DNA from: Caballeronia sordidicola | Lineage (GTDB): Bacteria > Pseudomonadota > Gammaproteobacteria > Burkholderiales > Burkholderiaceae | DNA length: 64,000 nt | Assembly: GCF_001544455.2 (NCBI RefSeq) | Contig: NZ_FCOC02000007.1 | Span: forward strand, 186,001 to 250,000 | Direction: 5' to 3' | In this document: positions 1 to 10,208 of the stretch, in pieces | Position numbering within the stretch: position 1 is the first letter of the stretch | Layout: each line of letters starts with the position of its first letter | The notes under the pieces: model-generated | The model's input: only the letters and a program-made list of their open reading frames with translations | Databases searched by the model: none | Told to the model about the DNA's origin: nothing | Made by a program: the position numbers and the translations under genes

Positions 1-4
1 ACAT

Positions 5-155
5 TCGGGCTGATTGCAAGAAAAAAGCGAGCGCCACACGGGGTTGAGGGGTTAAAACATGCTCCATGTTTCTCATGGAGCTCCAACGAACTTCCAGAAC
101 TTCGGCCGACAAATCTGTCGGCTTTTTGCAACACGTAAACAACGAATACAGCGCC
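5..155 (-). promoter_or_regulatory. Hairpin-rich leader between cmk and the presumed rpsA start
   Basis: Reading on the minus strand, this follows the cmk stop. It holds two clean hairpins: 7-bp arms at 105-111 and 116-122, and 8-bp arms at 61-68 and 74-81 with a 5-nt loop. A minus-strand ATG lies at 2-4, preceded by a T-rich stretch with no Shine-Dalgarno. In Burkholderiaceae the next gene after cmk is rpsA (ribosomal protein S1), whose mRNA is known in E. coli to start without a strong SD and to be autoregulated by S1. Reading this as the rpsA leader is inference. The 105-122 hairpin is followed by TTTTT on the plus strand, so it could also act as a plus-strand terminator. Confidence 0.4.
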
Positions 156-836
156 TTAAACGTGAATTGCCTTGTACCACCCGATGATCTGATCGACCGC
201 CTGGTCGATGGAGAGTCCGGAAGTGTCCAGGGTCTTCGCGTCCACTGCGGGCTTGAGCGGTGCGGCCGCGCGGCTGCTGTCCCGTGCGTCCCGCTCGCGC
301 AAATCTCGCAGCAAGTCTTCCATATTAGCAGAAAAGCCTTTTTGTATCAATTGCTTATGCCGCCGCGCGGCGCGCGCTTCCACGCTCGCCGTGAGGAATA
401 CCTTGAGCGTTGCATCGGGGAAAATAACAGTTCCCATGTCGCGGCCATCCGCGACGAGCCCCGGAGGCTTGCGGAACGCGCGTTGGCGGGCAATCAGCGC
501 CGTCCTAACCTGACTGTGCACCGCAATCGCCGACGCGCGGTTGCCGACTTCCTCGGCGCGAATCTCGGTGGAAACGTCTACGCCATCGAGTTGCGCGCAG
601 CCTTCGCGAAACGTGATGTGAAGCTCGGCCACGAGTTCCGCGAGTGCATCGCCGTTATCGGGCTCGATGTTGTAACGCGCGCTCGCCAGTGCGGTGAGCC
701 TGTACAACGCGCCGCTATCGAGCAAATGGAAGCCCAGTGTGGCCGCGACCACGGCGGCCACGGTGCCCTTGCCCGAGGCCGTTGGGCCGTCGATGGTAAT
801 GACCGGCGTTTGATGAAAGGGACGGGTCGGTTTCAT
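156..836 (-). CDS. cmk: Cytidylate kinase
   Basis: A 226-residue (d)CMP kinase that phosphorylates CMP and dCMP with ATP in the cytoplasm. A nucleotide-binding P-loop, GPTASGKGT, lies at about residues 17-25, and the later [11 protein letters not shown] segment is the family's substrate-binding region. Length fits the family (about 220-230). It is the last gene of the serC-pheA-hisC-tyrA-aroA-cmk run, 55 bp after aroA, and should be followed by rpsA outside the window. The start at 836 has no clear SD; the conserved core begins near residue 11, so a slightly different start is possible. Confidence 0.96.
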   Translation of the reverse strand: MKPTRPFHQTPVITIDGPTASGKGTVAAVVAATLGFHLLDSGALYRLTALASARYNIEPDNGDALAELVAELHITFREGCAQLDGVDVSTEIRAEEVGNRASAIAVHSQVRTALIARQRAFRKPPGLVADGRDMGTVIFPDATLKVFLTASVEARAARRHKQLIQKGFSANMEDLLRDLRERDARDSSRAAAPLKPAVDAKTLDTSGLSIDQAVDQIIGWYKAIHV

Positions 837-891
837 CGCGGGCGTCCCGGGCGGCCAAGAACGGCCCGTCTATATATATAAGTCACAGTCA

Positions 892-2202
892 TCACGCCCT
901 CGCCAGCCGGGCAAATTGCTCGAAGTAATCCGGGAAAGTCTTCGCCACGCATTTCGGATCGTTGATGCGCACCGGCACGCGCCCGAGGCTCACGAGCGAG
1001 AAACACATGGCCATCCGATGATCGTCGTAGGTGTCGATAGCCGCATTCGGCGTGAGTTGCGCCGGCGGCGTCACGACCAAATAGTCCGCGCCCTCTTCCA
1101 CCGTTGCGCCGACCTTGCGCAGTTCGGTGGCCATTGCGGCGATGCGGTCGGTTTCCTTCACGCGCCAGCTCGCAATATTGCGCAGCGTGGTCGTGCCGTT
1201 GGCGAACAGCGCCGCGACTGCAATGGTCATGGCGGCATCCGGGATCAGGTTGAAATCCATGTCGATGGGCGTTAGGCGGCCGTCGTCGGATTCCACGCCG
1301 CGCACTTCGATCCAGTCGTCGCCGAGCATCACGTTCGCGCCCATGCGGATCAGCGCATCGGCGAAATTCACGTCGCCCTGAATGCTCGCGCGGCCCACGC
1401 CTTCCACGCGCAGCGGCCCGCCGCCCAGCGCGCCGGCCGCGAGAAAATATGACGCCGACGACGCGTCGCCTTCCACCGCGATCGCGCCCGGCGATTGATA
1501 ACGGGCGCCCGCCGGCAGCGTGAAGCGCGACCAGCCGTCGCGCTCGACGGTCATCCCGAAACACTCCATCAGCTTGATCGTGATCTCTATATACGGTTTC
1601 GAAATCAGTTCGCCTTCAACTTCGATCACGATCGGGCCGCGCGTGCTGTGCGCAAGCGGCAAGCTCATCAACAGCGCGGTCAGGAACTGGCTGGAAACGT
1701 CGCCGCGAACCTTGATCGGCTGATCGACGGAAATCTGCGCCGGGTGGATGCGCAGCGGCGGGAATCCAGCGTTTCCTTCGTAATCGATCGCGGCGCCGAT
1801 CTGGCGCAGGCCATCCACAAGATCGCCGATCGGCCGCTCGTGCATGCGCGGCACGCCATGCACGCGATATTCGCCACCGTTCAACGCAAGCGCCGCCGTG
1901 AGCGGCCGCACCGCGGTGCCGGCGTTGCCGAGAAACAGTTGCGCCGCTTTCACGGGAAAGCCGCCGCCCGTGCCCTTCACGACGCAACGCTCGCCATCGT
2001 TCTTGACTTCGACGCCGAGCGTATCGAGCGCGGCGAGCATGACGCGGGTATCGTCGGAATCAAGAAGATTGGTGATGACCGTTTCGCCTTGCGCCAACGC
2101 GGCGAGCAGCAGAACGCGGTTAGAAATGCTCTTCGATCCGGGCAGCCGGAGCGTGCCGGACGCACGTGAAAAAGGTCCGAGATCGAGATGTTCCATGTGC
2201 AA
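892..2202 (-). CDS. aroA: 3-phosphoshikimate 1-carboxyvinyltransferase (EPSP synthase)
   Basis: Sixth step of the shikimate pathway: joins phosphoenolpyruvate to shikimate-3-phosphate. The signature [10 protein letters not shown] sits at residues 20-29, with the [16 protein letters not shown] region and [11 protein letters not shown] near the C-terminus. 436 residues is normal. The reading frame offers MHMEH; the second Met (start 2196) is equally possible. It lies 10 bp downstream of tyrA on the same strand, so the two are surely co-transcribed. As a class I type EPSPS with an unmodified PGSKS loop, it has no visible sign of glyphosate tolerance. Confidence 0.96.
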   Translation of the reverse strand: MHMEHLDLGPFSRASGTLRLPGSKSISNRVLLLAALAQGETVITNLLDSDDTRVMLAALDTLGVEVKNDGERCVVKGTGGGFPVKAAQLFLGNAGTAVRPLTAALALNGGEYRVHGVPRMHERPIGDLVDGLRQIGAAIDYEGNAGFPPLRIHPAQISVDQPIKVRGDVSSQFLTALLMSLPLAHSTRGPIVIEVEGELISKPYIEITIKLMECFGMTVERDGWSRFTLPAGARYQSPGAIAVEGDASSASYFLAAGALGGGPLRVEGVGRASIQGDVNFADALIRMGANVMLGDDWIEVRGVESDDGRLTPIDMDFNLIPDAAMTIAVAALFANGTTTLRNIASWRVKETDRIAAMATELRKVGATVEEGADYLVVTPPAQLTPNAAIDTYDDHRMAMCFSLVSLGRVPVRINDPKCVAKTFPDYFEQFARLARA

Positions 2203-2212
2203 GTCCAGTTAA

Positions 2213-3136
2213 CTATTGTGCGGAATCGTCGGCGGTTTTGATCGCGCCGCCTTGTTGCCATTGGCTTCGCGCCTGGCGCGAGCGCTCGAATGCGGCTTCG
2301 AGCGCGGCGGCGTCGGAAGCTTCGATAGCCTGGCGAAAACGCGCCAGTACGTGGGTATAAGCATCGATTTCGGTCAGCAACGCCGCGCGGTTCGCGATAC
2401 ACACGTCGCGCCACATTTCCGGGCTCGATGCCGCGATCCGCGTGAAATCGCGAAAACCGCCCGCCGCGAACGAGAATTTCAGCGCGGCGTCCGGCGCTTC
2501 CAGAATCTGTTCGACGAGCGCGAACGACAACACGTGCGGCAAGTGGCTCACCGCCGCGAACACGCCGTCGTGCTGCTCGGCGCTCATCCGATGCACGCAG
2601 GCGCCCGTTTCACGCCACATTTCGGCGACGCGTTCCACGGATTGCGGCGCGTTCTCCGGGAGCGGACAGAGCACCACGTTTTTATCGACGTAAAGATCGG
2701 GCAGCGCGGCATCAACACCGCTCGACTCACGGCCGGCTATGGGATGGCCCGGCACGAACTGCGCAGCACGCGCGCCAAGCGCTGCATGCGCTGCGGCAAC
2801 GGCATCATTTTTTGTGCTGCCGGCATCGGTGACTATAGTGCGTGCGTCCAGGAACGGCACGATCCTTCGCAGCAGCGGCTCGGTTTGCGCAACGGGCGCC
2901 GCGATCAGGACAAAATCGGCATCGTGCAGCGCTTTTTCCAGCGCGGTGTCGTCGTCAAAAAGTACGGCGGAATCGATCACGCCAAGTTCCAGCGCGCGTT
3001 CGACGGATCTCGCAGAACGGCCGACGCCGATGATTTCGCCCGTCGCGCCGGCGCGTTCGCGCAACGCGCGCGCAAGCGATCCGCCGATCAGGCCGACACC
3101 GAAAATCACGAGTTTATTGAATGAGAACGCAGCCAC
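2213..3136 (-). CDS. tyrA: Prephenate dehydrogenase (TyrA family), GTG start
   Basis: Oxidative decarboxylation of prephenate (or arogenate) to give the tyrosine precursor. The N-terminal Rossmann motif GVGLIGGSLA binds NAD(P), and a later GHPIAGRESSG segment matches the family's catalytic region. I chose the GTG at 3136 (307 residues, starting VAAFSFNKLVIFG), not the upstream in-frame ATG at 3193. The 5' extension overlaps a terminator hairpin (3146-3170), and the family begins directly with the dinucleotide-binding strand. It follows hisC and precedes aroA by 10 bp. No chorismate mutase or ACT domain is fused, so this is a monofunctional enzyme. Confidence 0.93.
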   Translation of the reverse strand: MAAFSFNKLVIFGVGLIGGSLARALRERAGATGEIIGVGRSARSVERALELGVIDSAVLFDDDTALEKALHDADFVLIAAPVAQTEPLLRRIVPFLDARTIVTDAGSTKNDAVAAAHAALGARAAQFVPGHPIAGRESSGVDAALPDLYVDKNVVLCPLPENAPQSVERVAEMWRETGACVHRMSAEQHDGVFAAVSHLPHVLSFALVEQILEAPDAALKFSFAAGGFRDFTRIAASSPEMWRDVCIANRAALLTEIDAYTHVLARFRQAIEASDAAALEAAFERSRQARSQWQQGGAIKTADDSAQ

Positions 3137-3145
3137 GGCACATCG

Positions 3146-3170
3146 ATAAAAACGCGCCCGAAGGCGCGAG
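3146..3170 (-). terminator. Intrinsic terminator between hisC and tyrA
   Basis: On the minus strand the arms CGCGCC and GGCGCG (3163-3168 and 3153-3158) enclose a UUCG-type tetraloop and run into TTTTTAT. It lies about 10 bp before the tyrA GTG start and 51 bp after the hisC stop, inside what is otherwise a same-strand operon. It may act as partial termination or attenuation before tyrA. Confidence 0.75.
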
Positions 3171-3220
3171 AGTGAAAAATCAAGGGCTCGCATGCAAGCC
3201 CCAGGCGAACCCTGAAACGA

Positions 3221-4336
3221 TCAGGCTGTTGCCGCCAACGCTTTTTCGAGCGCGGCAATAAACGCCTCGTTTTCTTCCGGCAAACCAATCGTGACACGCA
3301 GCCACGGCAACAGGCCATAGTTCGCCACCGGGCGCACGATCACGCCCTGCCTGAGCAACGCGAGATTGACGCGCTGGCCGGCGGCGTCGTCCTGGCCCAC
3401 GCGCACCATCACGAAGTTGCCGTCTGAGGGCACGTATTCCAGGCCGAGTTTATCGAACGCTTCGGTCAGCCGGCGATAACCCGCCGCGTTGATCTCCGCG
3501 CTCTTCGTGAGAAACGCCGTGTCCTTCAACGCAGCGATAGCCGCGGCTTGCGCGAGCGAATTCACATTGAACGGCTGGCGCAGCCGGTTCAGCAAATCGG
3601 TCTGTTCCGGCTGGGCGATGGCAAAACCCACGCGCAATCCAGCCAGACCGAACGCCTTGGAAAAAGTCCGTGACACGATCAGGTTCGGATAACGACGCAC
3701 CCATTCGATGGAATCGTAGCGCTTGTCCTGCGCCAGGTATTCCGTGTACGCCTCGTCCAGCACGATTGCCACGTGCCGCGGCACGCGCGAGATAAATGCT
3801 TCGAGCGCCGGACCTTCAATGAAGGTACCCGTTGGGTTGTTCGGATTCGCGACGAACACGAGCCGCGTGTCGTCGGCGATTGCGGCGAGCATCGCATCCA
3901 GATCGTGACCGTATTTCACAGCCGGCACGACAATCGCGCGCGCCCCCAGGCCTTGTGTGGCAAGCGCATAGACCGCGAACGAGTATTGCGAATAAACCAC
4001 CGACTGGCCCTTTTCCACCAATGCATGCGCGGCAATTTCGAGAATATCGTTGCTGCCGTTGCCAAGCGTGATCCACTCCGGCGGCACGCCATAGCGCTCG
4101 CCGAGCGCGGCCTTCAACTCGAAGCCGTTCGAATCCGGATAGCGGCCGAGTTCGGCCATGGCTTGCGTCATCGCGCGCTTCGCCGATTCGGGCATGCCAA
4201 GCGGATTTTCATTCGATGCGAGCTTCACGATGTCCGCTTCGTTCAACCCAAATTCACGCGCCACTTCCGAGATCGGCTTGCCGGCAATATAAGGCGCGAT
4301 CGCACGCACGTAGGAAGGGCCGAATTGCGATGTCAT
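3221..4336 (-). CDS. hisC: Histidinol-phosphate aminotransferase family (HisC)
   Basis: PLP-dependent class I/II aminotransferase of 371 residues. The PLP lysine lies in SRTFSKAFGLAGLRVG, the NPNNPTGT loop lies in the cofactor pocket, and GNGSNDILE matches the phosphate-binding N-terminal part. In this supraoperon context (between pheA and tyrA) the paralogue is widely assumed to transaminate aromatic keto acids and/or imidazole-acetol phosphate; which is its main role cannot be told from sequence. It begins 27 bp after pheA ends. Length and motifs are complete. Confidence 0.93.
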   Translation of the reverse strand: MTSQFGPSYVRAIAPYIAGKPISEVAREFGLNEADIVKLASNENPLGMPESAKRAMTQAMAELGRYPDSNGFELKAALGERYGVPPEWITLGNGSNDILEIAAHALVEKGQSVVYSQYSFAVYALATQGLGARAIVVPAVKYGHDLDAMLAAIADDTRLVFVANPNNPTGTFIEGPALEAFISRVPRHVAIVLDEAYTEYLAQDKRYDSIEWVRRYPNLIVSRTFSKAFGLAGLRVGFAIAQPEQTDLLNRLRQPFNVNSLAQAAAIAALKDTAFLTKSAEINAAGYRRLTEAFDKLGLEYVPSDGNFVMVRVGQDDAAGQRVNLALLRQGVIVRPVANYGLLPWLRVTIGLPEENEAFIAALEKALAATA

Positions 4337-4363
4337 AGTTTCTCCAGCGTTTTTTATCAGGAC

Positions 4364-5446
4364 TCAACGAGCGCGCGGATACGATCCAAGGACCTTGAGG
4401 AACTCGGCTTTTTCGCCGAGTTCGGCGAGCGCGGCGGCGACGGCGGCATCGTCGCGATGGCCTTCGACGTCGATATAAAAGTAGTATTCCCACGTGCCGA
4501 CGCGCGCCGGGCGCGACTCGAAACGCGTCATCGACACACCATGCCGTGCCAGCGGTTCAAGCAGTTTCAGCAATGCGCCGGGCTCGTTCGCCACCGAAAC
4601 AATCAGCGAAGTCTGGTCGAACCCGCTCGCGCCGGTGCGCTCCTTGCCAATCATCACAAAGCGCGTGCGGTTATGCGGGTCGTCCTGAATCATGGAACTG
4701 ACCACGCCCAGGCCGTAATGCGTTGCGGCCCGGTCGCCGGCAATCGCGGCAATGGTCGGGTCGTCGACCGCGAGCCGCGCCGCTTCCGCATTGCTCGATA
4801 CCGCCTGGCGCGTCAACGTGGGCGCATTCGCGGTCAACCAATGCTGGCATTGCGCGAGCGCTTGCGGATGGGCAAACACACGCGTCACGCCTTCGAGCGA
4901 GCCAGTTGCGCTCAACAAATTATGGTGAATCGGCAAGGCCAGTTCGCCGCCGATCACAAGCGATGTCTGCAACAGCAGATCCAGCGTCCGCGACACCGCG
5001 CCTTCCGCCGAATTCTCGACCGGCACGACACCAAACTCGGCCGCGCCCGCTTCAACGGAACGAAACACTTCGTCGATGGAGGGACACGGCAAGCCTTCAA
5101 TGGAATGTCCGAAATACTCGAACATCGCCTGCTCGCTGTACGTGCCAACCGGTCCGAGAAACGCGGCCCGAAGCGTCTGTTCGAGCGCGCGGCTGGCCGC
5201 CATGATTTCACGCCAGATCGCGCTGATGTGATCGCCGCCGAGCGGTCCTTCGCTCATGTCCTGGAGCCGCGCGATCACCTGCAGTTCGCGTTCCGGGCGA
5301 AACACCGGCGCGTTGAAATGCTTTTTCACTTCGCCCACTTCGAGCGCGACCGCGGCACGCTGGTTCAGGAGCGCGATGAGTTGCGCGTCGAGCGCATCGA
5401 TGCGTTCACGCAGTGGTTTGAGTCGAGAATTAAGGTCGTCGTCCAT
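4364..5446 (-). CDS. pheA: Bifunctional chorismate mutase / prephenate dehydratase (P-protein)
   Basis: Phenylalanine branch: chorismate to prephenate to phenylpyruvate. Order of domains: an AroQ-type chorismate mutase in about the first 90 residues (LRERIDALDAQLIALLNQRA), then prephenate dehydratase beginning at FLGPVGTYSEQAMFEYFG. The C-terminal ACT domain contains GALLKLLEPLA and ESRPAR, the phenylalanine-binding motifs for feedback control. 360 residues is typical. Downstream of serC by about 60 bp, upstream of hisC. Confidence 0.96.
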   Translation of the reverse strand: MDDDLNSRLKPLRERIDALDAQLIALLNQRAAVALEVGEVKKHFNAPVFRPERELQVIARLQDMSEGPLGGDHISAIWREIMAASRALEQTLRAAFLGPVGTYSEQAMFEYFGHSIEGLPCPSIDEVFRSVEAGAAEFGVVPVENSAEGAVSRTLDLLLQTSLVIGGELALPIHHNLLSATGSLEGVTRVFAHPQALAQCQHWLTANAPTLTRQAVSSNAEAARLAVDDPTIAAIAGDRAATHYGLGVVSSMIQDDPHNRTRFVMIGKERTGASGFDQTSLIVSVANEPGALLKLLEPLARHGVSMTRFESRPARVGTWEYYFYIDVEGHRDDAAVAAALAELGEKAEFLKVLGSYPRAR

Positions 5447-5506
5447 GCAATGTTTGTTTGAGTCGGTCAGGCAAGGTGAAGCATCAAAAAGAAAACGCCG
5501 CCAGCG

Positions 5507-6589
5507 TCAAGCGCTGGCCTGCTCGAATTCCTTCATATACTCAACAAGCGTCTTCACCGCTTCGAGCGGCACGGCGTTATAGATGGACGCGCGCATGCCG
5601 CCGACCGACTTGTGGCCTTTCAGCTGCAGCAGGCCGCGCGCTTTCGCGCCGGCCAGGAATGCTTCGTTACGGGTTTCGTCGGCGAGAAAAAACGGTACGT
5701 TCATTCTCGAGCGCGACTGACGCTCAACTTTGTTCAGATAGAAACTGCTCGAGTCGATGGTGTCATACAGCAGCGACGACTTCTCTATGCTGCGCGCCTC
5801 CATGACTTGCAGTCCGCCCTGCTTTTTCAGCCACTTGAAAACGAGGCCGGCAATGTAGATGGCGTAGGTGGGCGGCGTGTTGTACATGGAATTGTTTTCG
5901 GCGATGGTCTTCCATTCGAACGCCGAAGGACAAATAGCCAGCGCGCGATCGAGCAGATCCTCGCGCACGATCACGACCGTCACGCCCGCCATGCCGATAT
6001 TCTTCTGCGCGCCGCCAAAGAGCACGCCATATTTGGCGATGTCCATCGGGCGGGAAAGAATGTGCGACGAAGCGTCGGCAACCAGCGGCACGGAACCGAG
6101 ATCGGGAATCTCGAACGTTTCCACGCCGTCGATGGTTTCGTTCGTGCAGAGATGGACGTACGCGGGGTCGTCGGAGAGATGCCATTCGGCGATCTTCGGG
6201 ACGTGCGTGAAGCCCTGGTCCGTCTTGCCGTTTGCCGCGATATGCGGCGTGCCGTATTTCTGCGCTTCCTTGAACGATTTCTGCGACCAGGAACCGGTCA
6301 CCACGAAATCCGCCGTCTTGCGCGATCCAAGCAGGTTCAACGGCACGATGGCGTTCTCGCCAATCCCGCCGCCCTGCAGGAACAAGATCCGGTGCGACGC
6401 GGGCACCTTGAGCAGATCGCGAAGATCGGTCAGCGCCGCTTCATGAATCGACATGAATTCGGCACCGCGATGACTCATTTCCATCACGCTCATTCCACTG
6501 CCGTTCCAGTCGAGCATTTCGTCGGCAGCTTGACGGAGTACTTCTTCGGGCATTGCAGCAGGACCAGCGGAGAAATTGAACACGCGCAT
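5507..6589 (-). CDS. serC: Phosphoserine aminotransferase
   Basis: PLP enzyme of serine and pyridoxine biosynthesis (3-phosphohydroxypyruvate to phosphoserine). It starts [18 protein letters not shown], the standard N-terminus, and has the Schiff-base lysine in [12 protein letters not shown]. 360 residues matches the family exactly. It is the first gene of the same-strand run that continues with pheA, hisC, tyrA, aroA and cmk, so the operon promoter should lie in 6590-6670. Confidence 0.97.
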   Translation of the reverse strand: MRVFNFSAGPAAMPEEVLRQAADEMLDWNGSGMSVMEMSHRGAEFMSIHEAALTDLRDLLKVPASHRILFLQGGGIGENAIVPLNLLGSRKTADFVVTGSWSQKSFKEAQKYGTPHIAANGKTDQGFTHVPKIAEWHLSDDPAYVHLCTNETIDGVETFEIPDLGSVPLVADASSHILSRPMDIAKYGVLFGGAQKNIGMAGVTVVIVREDLLDRALAICPSAFEWKTIAENNSMYNTPPTYAIYIAGLVFKWLKKQGGLQVMEARSIEKSSLLYDTIDSSSFYLNKVERQSRSRMNVPFFLADETRNEAFLAGAKARGLLQLKGHKSVGGMRASIYNAVPLEAVKTLVEYMKEFEQASA

Positions 6590-6675
6590 GAGAATAGAGA
6601 CCCCGAAAAGCCGGACGCGACGGCGAGCACCTCAGCGATAACGCTGAATCACACCGAAACCGCGCCTGAAAAAGA

Positions 6676-6709
6676 AATGGCTGTTTGCGTATGCACGCAA
6701 ACAGCCATT
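6676..6709 (-). terminator. Intrinsic terminator after the DUF2059 gene
   Basis: Perfect 14-bp arms at 6676-6689 and 6696-6709 around a 6-nt loop. On the minus strand the hairpin is followed by TTTCTTTTTC. It lies between the DUF2059 gene and serC, so it isolates the supraoperon from upstream transcription. Confidence 0.85.
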
Positions 6710-6790
6710 ATCGCACCGTCCCGAAAACCCGCCAAACTACGACCGCGCTGGCAACCTCGCTCGCGGCCTCCGGTTGGCGAGCCGGTAACT

Positions 6791-7399
6791 TTACTTAGCC
6801 GGCTTGACGGCTGCCACTTCCCTGTCTGCTTGCGTACGCGTTGCCTTGATCGATTGCGGCATGTACTTTTGCATCAGGCCGTTCACCACGTCACGACCAA
6901 CCTGGTCCTGAACCTGGATGAACTTGCGTCCTGTCGGGCTCTTGTAGAACGTCGTCAGGTCGTTGATTTCAGCCGTGGTGTAGTACTTCGCGTAAGCGTC
7001 GTACTGAGCTTGCATGGCGTCCTGACGGAACGAGTCGGTTGCAAACACCTGACCTGCCGAGTCAACCAGCTTCGGTACCGTGTCCTTCTGGAGCTGAGGA
7101 ACTGCCGCTTGTTTCTGCTTGTCGTTCAGCGTCTTGTTTTCGCTCAGAGCGTCGGACAAGATGGCCGGAACCAGTTGCTTCGACTGCATTTGCGCGCTGT
7201 TACCAATGGCGCCGACGAGCTTTTGCGCGTCGATTGCATCCAGCAGGCTCTTGATCGCAGCTTGCTTCGCCGGATCCGGAGCCGCTGTAGCCGCAGCCGA
7301 TGCCGGCGCTGCCGATTGGCTCTGGAGCGATTGAGCCGATGCGAAAGCCGGTACCAAAGCAGCCAGCAAGATCCATTGTTTAAACTGTTTTTGCATCAT
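6791..7399 (-). CDS. Secreted DUF2059 domain protein
   Basis: A 202-residue protein with an N-terminal signal peptide (MMQKQFKQWILLAALVPAFASA, then Gln). The mature part is helical and contains YYTTAEINDLTTFYKSPTGR, typical of the DUF2059 family. That family is common in the proteobacterial periplasm and has no settled function. An Ala/Pro-rich linker follows the signal peptide. It is monocistronic, with its own terminator downstream, and sits between gyrA and serC as in related Burkholderiaceae. Confidence 0.85.
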   Translation of the reverse strand: MMQKQFKQWILLAALVPAFASAQSLQSQSAAPASAAATAAPDPAKQAAIKSLLDAIDAQKLVGAIGNSAQMQSKQLVPAILSDALSENKTLNDKQKQAAVPQLQKDTVPKLVDSAGQVFATDSFRQDAMQAQYDAYAKYYTTAEINDLTTFYKSPTGRKFIQVQDQVGRDVVNGLMQKYMPQSIKATRTQADREVAAVKPAK

Positions 7400-7529
7400 T
7401 ACTCCCTTAAAAAATTTTCGTTTCTACTGCTGCGCGAGTCGGCATGTAACGTGGACATGCCTCAAGTTCGCGCAGCTTATAGATTCAAGCTTTCAGAAAC
7501 AGAACGAGTGCTCGTCACCCAGGCGGCGC

Positions 7530-10208
7530 TCAGGACGGTGTGTCCTCGCCGCCTTCGGACGTGTCATCGGGACTGTCGCCAGCGTCGCCGGCTGATGGCG
7601 TGTCGAGCGAGTCAGACGCATCACCTTCCAGATCCGCGTCGAGTTCGACCGCCACTTCCGCCTCGGCGATGTGCTGCAGGCCGGATAGCTTCGTGCCGTC
7701 GTCAAGACTAATGAGTGTAACACCTTGGGTTGCACGGCCCATCTCACGAATCTCCGACACGCGAGTACGAATCAGCACGCCCGTATTGGTGATGAGCATG
7801 ATCTCGCTTTCCGGCTCCACGAGCGTTGCGGCGACCACCTTGCCGTTACGTTCCGAAGTCTGGATGGCGATCATGCCCTTCGTGCCGCGGCCATGACGCG
7901 TGTACTCGCCAATCGGCGTGCGCTTGCCAAACCCGTTCTCGGTCGCGGTCAGTACCGACTGGTTCTCGCCGCCCGCCACCAGCAGCGCGATGACCTGCTG
8001 CCCGTCTTCCAGTTGCATGCCGCGCACGCCGCGGGCTTCACGGCCCATGGCGCGAACGTCGTTTTCGTCGAAGCGAACTGCCTTGCCCGAATCCGAGAAC
8101 AGCATCACGTCATGCTCGCCGTCCGTGATCGCCGCGCCGATCAGGAAGTCGCCCTCATCCAGTCCAACCGCAATGATGCCCTTGCGCAGCGGCCGGCTGA
8201 ATGCTTCCAGCGGCGTCTTCTTGACCGTACCCAGCGAGGTCGCCATGAAGACATACTTGTCGGCCGAAAATTCCTTGATCGGCAGCACGACGTTGATCTT
8301 CTCGCCGTCCTGCAGCGGGAACATATTGACGATCGGACGGCCGCGCGAGTTCCGCGAACCTTGTGGAACCTCGTACACCTTGATCCAGTAGACACGGCCG
8401 CGGTTCGAGAAGCACAGCATGTGATCGTGGGTATTCGCGATGAACAGCGTGTCGATCCAGTCGTCTTCCTTCATCTGCGTGGCCTGCTTGCCGCGCCCGC
8501 CGCGCTTTTGCGCCCGATACTCGGAAAGCGGCTGCGACTTCACATAACCGGTGTGCGACATGGTCACGACCATTTCCTGCGGCGTGATCAGGTCTTCTGT
8601 GTTCAGTTCCGTGGCGTTCAGTTCAATGCGCGAACGGCGCTCGTCGCCGAATTCGGCGCGAACCGTCGTCAATTCCTCGACGATGATTCCGCGAATCCGC
8701 TCCGGCCGCGCGAGGATATCGAGCAAATCGGCGATCTGCGCCATGACGTCCTTGTACTCGCCGACAATCTTGTCCTGCTCGAGCCCCGTCAGGCGTTGCA
8801 GGCGCATCTGCAGGATTTCCTGCGCCTGAACGTCCGACAGCTTGTACAGGCCATCCGCCTGCATGCCGTACGCCGGGTTCAAACCTTCCGGCCGATACGC
8901 CTGGCGCCCGCCCGACGCTTCGGTTTCCGCGCGCGACAGCATTTCGCGCACGATTTCCGAGTCCCAGGCGTTGTTCATCAAGTCCTGCTTTGCGATCGGC
9001 GGAGTCGGCGCGGCCTTGATGATGCGGATGAATTCGTCGATATTCGCGAGCGCCACCGCCAGGCCTTCCAGCACGTGGCCGCGATCCCGCGCCTTGCGCA
9101 GTTCGTATACAGTGCGCCGCGTCAGCACTTCCCGCCGATGCGACAGGAAACACTCCAGCATCTGCTTCAGGTTCAAGAGGCGCGGCTGGCCGTCGACCAG
9201 CGCGACCATGTTCATGCCGAACGTATCCTGAAGCTGCGTCAGCTTGTACAGGTTGTTCAGCACGACTTCCGGCACTTCGCCGCGCTTCAGCTCGACGACC
9301 ACGCGCATGCCGCTCTTGTCGGATTCGTCGCGAATGTCCGAGATGCCTTCGATCTTCTTCTCGTTCACGAGCTCGGCGATGCGCTCGAGCAGCGTGCGCT
9401 TGTTCACCTGATACGGAATTTCGTCGACGATGATCGCCATGCGCTGGCCGCGATCGATCTCTTCGAAGTGCGTGGTCGCGCGCATCACAACGCGTCCGCG
9501 TCCCGTGCGATAACCGTCGCGCACGCCCGAGACGCCGTAGATCACGCCGGCCGTCGGGAAATCCGGCGCGGGCACGATCTCGATCAGTTCGTCGATGGTC
9601 GTGTCGGGATTGTTGAGCAGATGCATGCAGGCATCGACGATTTCGCGGAGGTTGTGCGGCGGAATGTTCGTCGCCATGCCCACCGCGATACCGGCCGAGC
9701 CATTGATCAGGAGATTTGGAATACGCGCCGGAAGCACTAGCGGCTCGCTTTCGCTGCCGTCGTAGTTCGGACCGAAGTCGACCGTTTCCTTGTCGATATC
9801 CGCCAGCAGTTCGTGGCCGATCTTCGCCATCCGGATTTCGGTGTATCGCATGGCCGCGGCGTTGTCGCCGTCGACCGAACCGAAATTGCCCTGCCCGTCC
9901 ACCAGCATGTAGCGCAGCGAAAACGGCTGCGCCATCCGCACGATGGTGTCGTAGACAGACTGGTCGCCGTGCGGATGATATTTACCGATCACGTCGCCGA
10001 CAATACGCGCCGACTTCTTGTAAGCGCGATTCCAGTCGTTGTTCAGTTCGTGCATGGAATACAGCGCGCGACGGTGAACAGGCTTCAAGCCGTCGCGGAC
10101 ATCGGGGAGCGCTCGCCCCACGATCACGCTCATCGCGTAATCGAGATATGAGCGGCGCATTTCCTCCTCGAGGGAGATTGGCAGGGTCTCTTTGGCGAAT
10201 TGATCCAT
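7530..10208 (-). CDS. gyrA: DNA gyrase subunit A with Gln83-Ser84 in the quinolone region
   Basis: The 892-residue breakage-reunion subunit of DNA gyrase. The catalytic tyrosine is Tyr122 in [10 protein letters not shown]; the GyrA-box appears as QKRGGRGKQ, and the C-terminal beta-pinwheel is followed by an acidic Asp/Glu/Ser tail. Numbering coincides with E. coli, so the quinolone-determining stretch [13 protein letters not shown] places Gln at 83 (usually Ser or Thr) and Ser at 84 (usually Ala), with Asp87 kept. The codons read GAC CAG TCT GTC TAC GAC. No gyrB neighbour; the gene stands alone on the minus strand. Confidence 0.97.
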   Translation of the reverse strand: MDQFAKETLPISLEEEMRRSYLDYAMSVIVGRALPDVRDGLKPVHRRALYSMHELNNDWNRAYKKSARIVGDVIGKYHPHGDQSVYDTIVRMAQPFSLRYMLVDGQGNFGSVDGDNAAAMRYTEIRMAKIGHELLADIDKETVDFGPNYDGSESEPLVLPARIPNLLINGSAGIAVGMATNIPPHNLREIVDACMHLLNNPDTTIDELIEIVPAPDFPTAGVIYGVSGVRDGYRTGRGRVVMRATTHFEEIDRGQRMAIIVDEIPYQVNKRTLLERIAELVNEKKIEGISDIRDESDKSGMRVVVELKRGEVPEVVLNNLYKLTQLQDTFGMNMVALVDGQPRLLNLKQMLECFLSHRREVLTRRTVYELRKARDRGHVLEGLAVALANIDEFIRIIKAAPTPPIAKQDLMNNAWDSEIVREMLSRAETEASGGRQAYRPEGLNPAYGMQADGLYKLSDVQAQEILQMRLQRLTGLEQDKIVGEYKDVMAQIADLLDILARPERIRGIIVEELTTVRAEFGDERRSRIELNATELNTEDLITPQEMVVTMSHTGYVKSQPLSEYRAQKRGGRGKQATQMKEDDWIDTLFIANTHDHMLCFSNRGRVYWIKVYEVPQGSRNSRGRPIVNMFPLQDGEKINVVLPIKEFSADKYVFMATSLGTVKKTPLEAFSRPLRKGIIAVGLDEGDFLIGAAITDGEHDVMLFSDSGKAVRFDENDVRAMGREARGVRGMQLEDGQQVIALLVAGGENQSVLTATENGFGKRTPIGEYTRHGRGTKGMIAIQTSERNGKVVAATLVEPESEIMLITNTGVLIRTRVSEIREMGRATQGVTLISLDDGTKLSGLQHIAEAEVAVELDADLEGDASDSLDTPSAGDAGDSPDDTSEGGEDTPS

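Noticed and set aside
7725-9740. 671-residue plus-strand open frame opposite gyrA
   Set aside because: Antisense shadow of a high-GC gene; Arg/His/Gln-rich translation with no domain, and gyrA on the other strand is certain.
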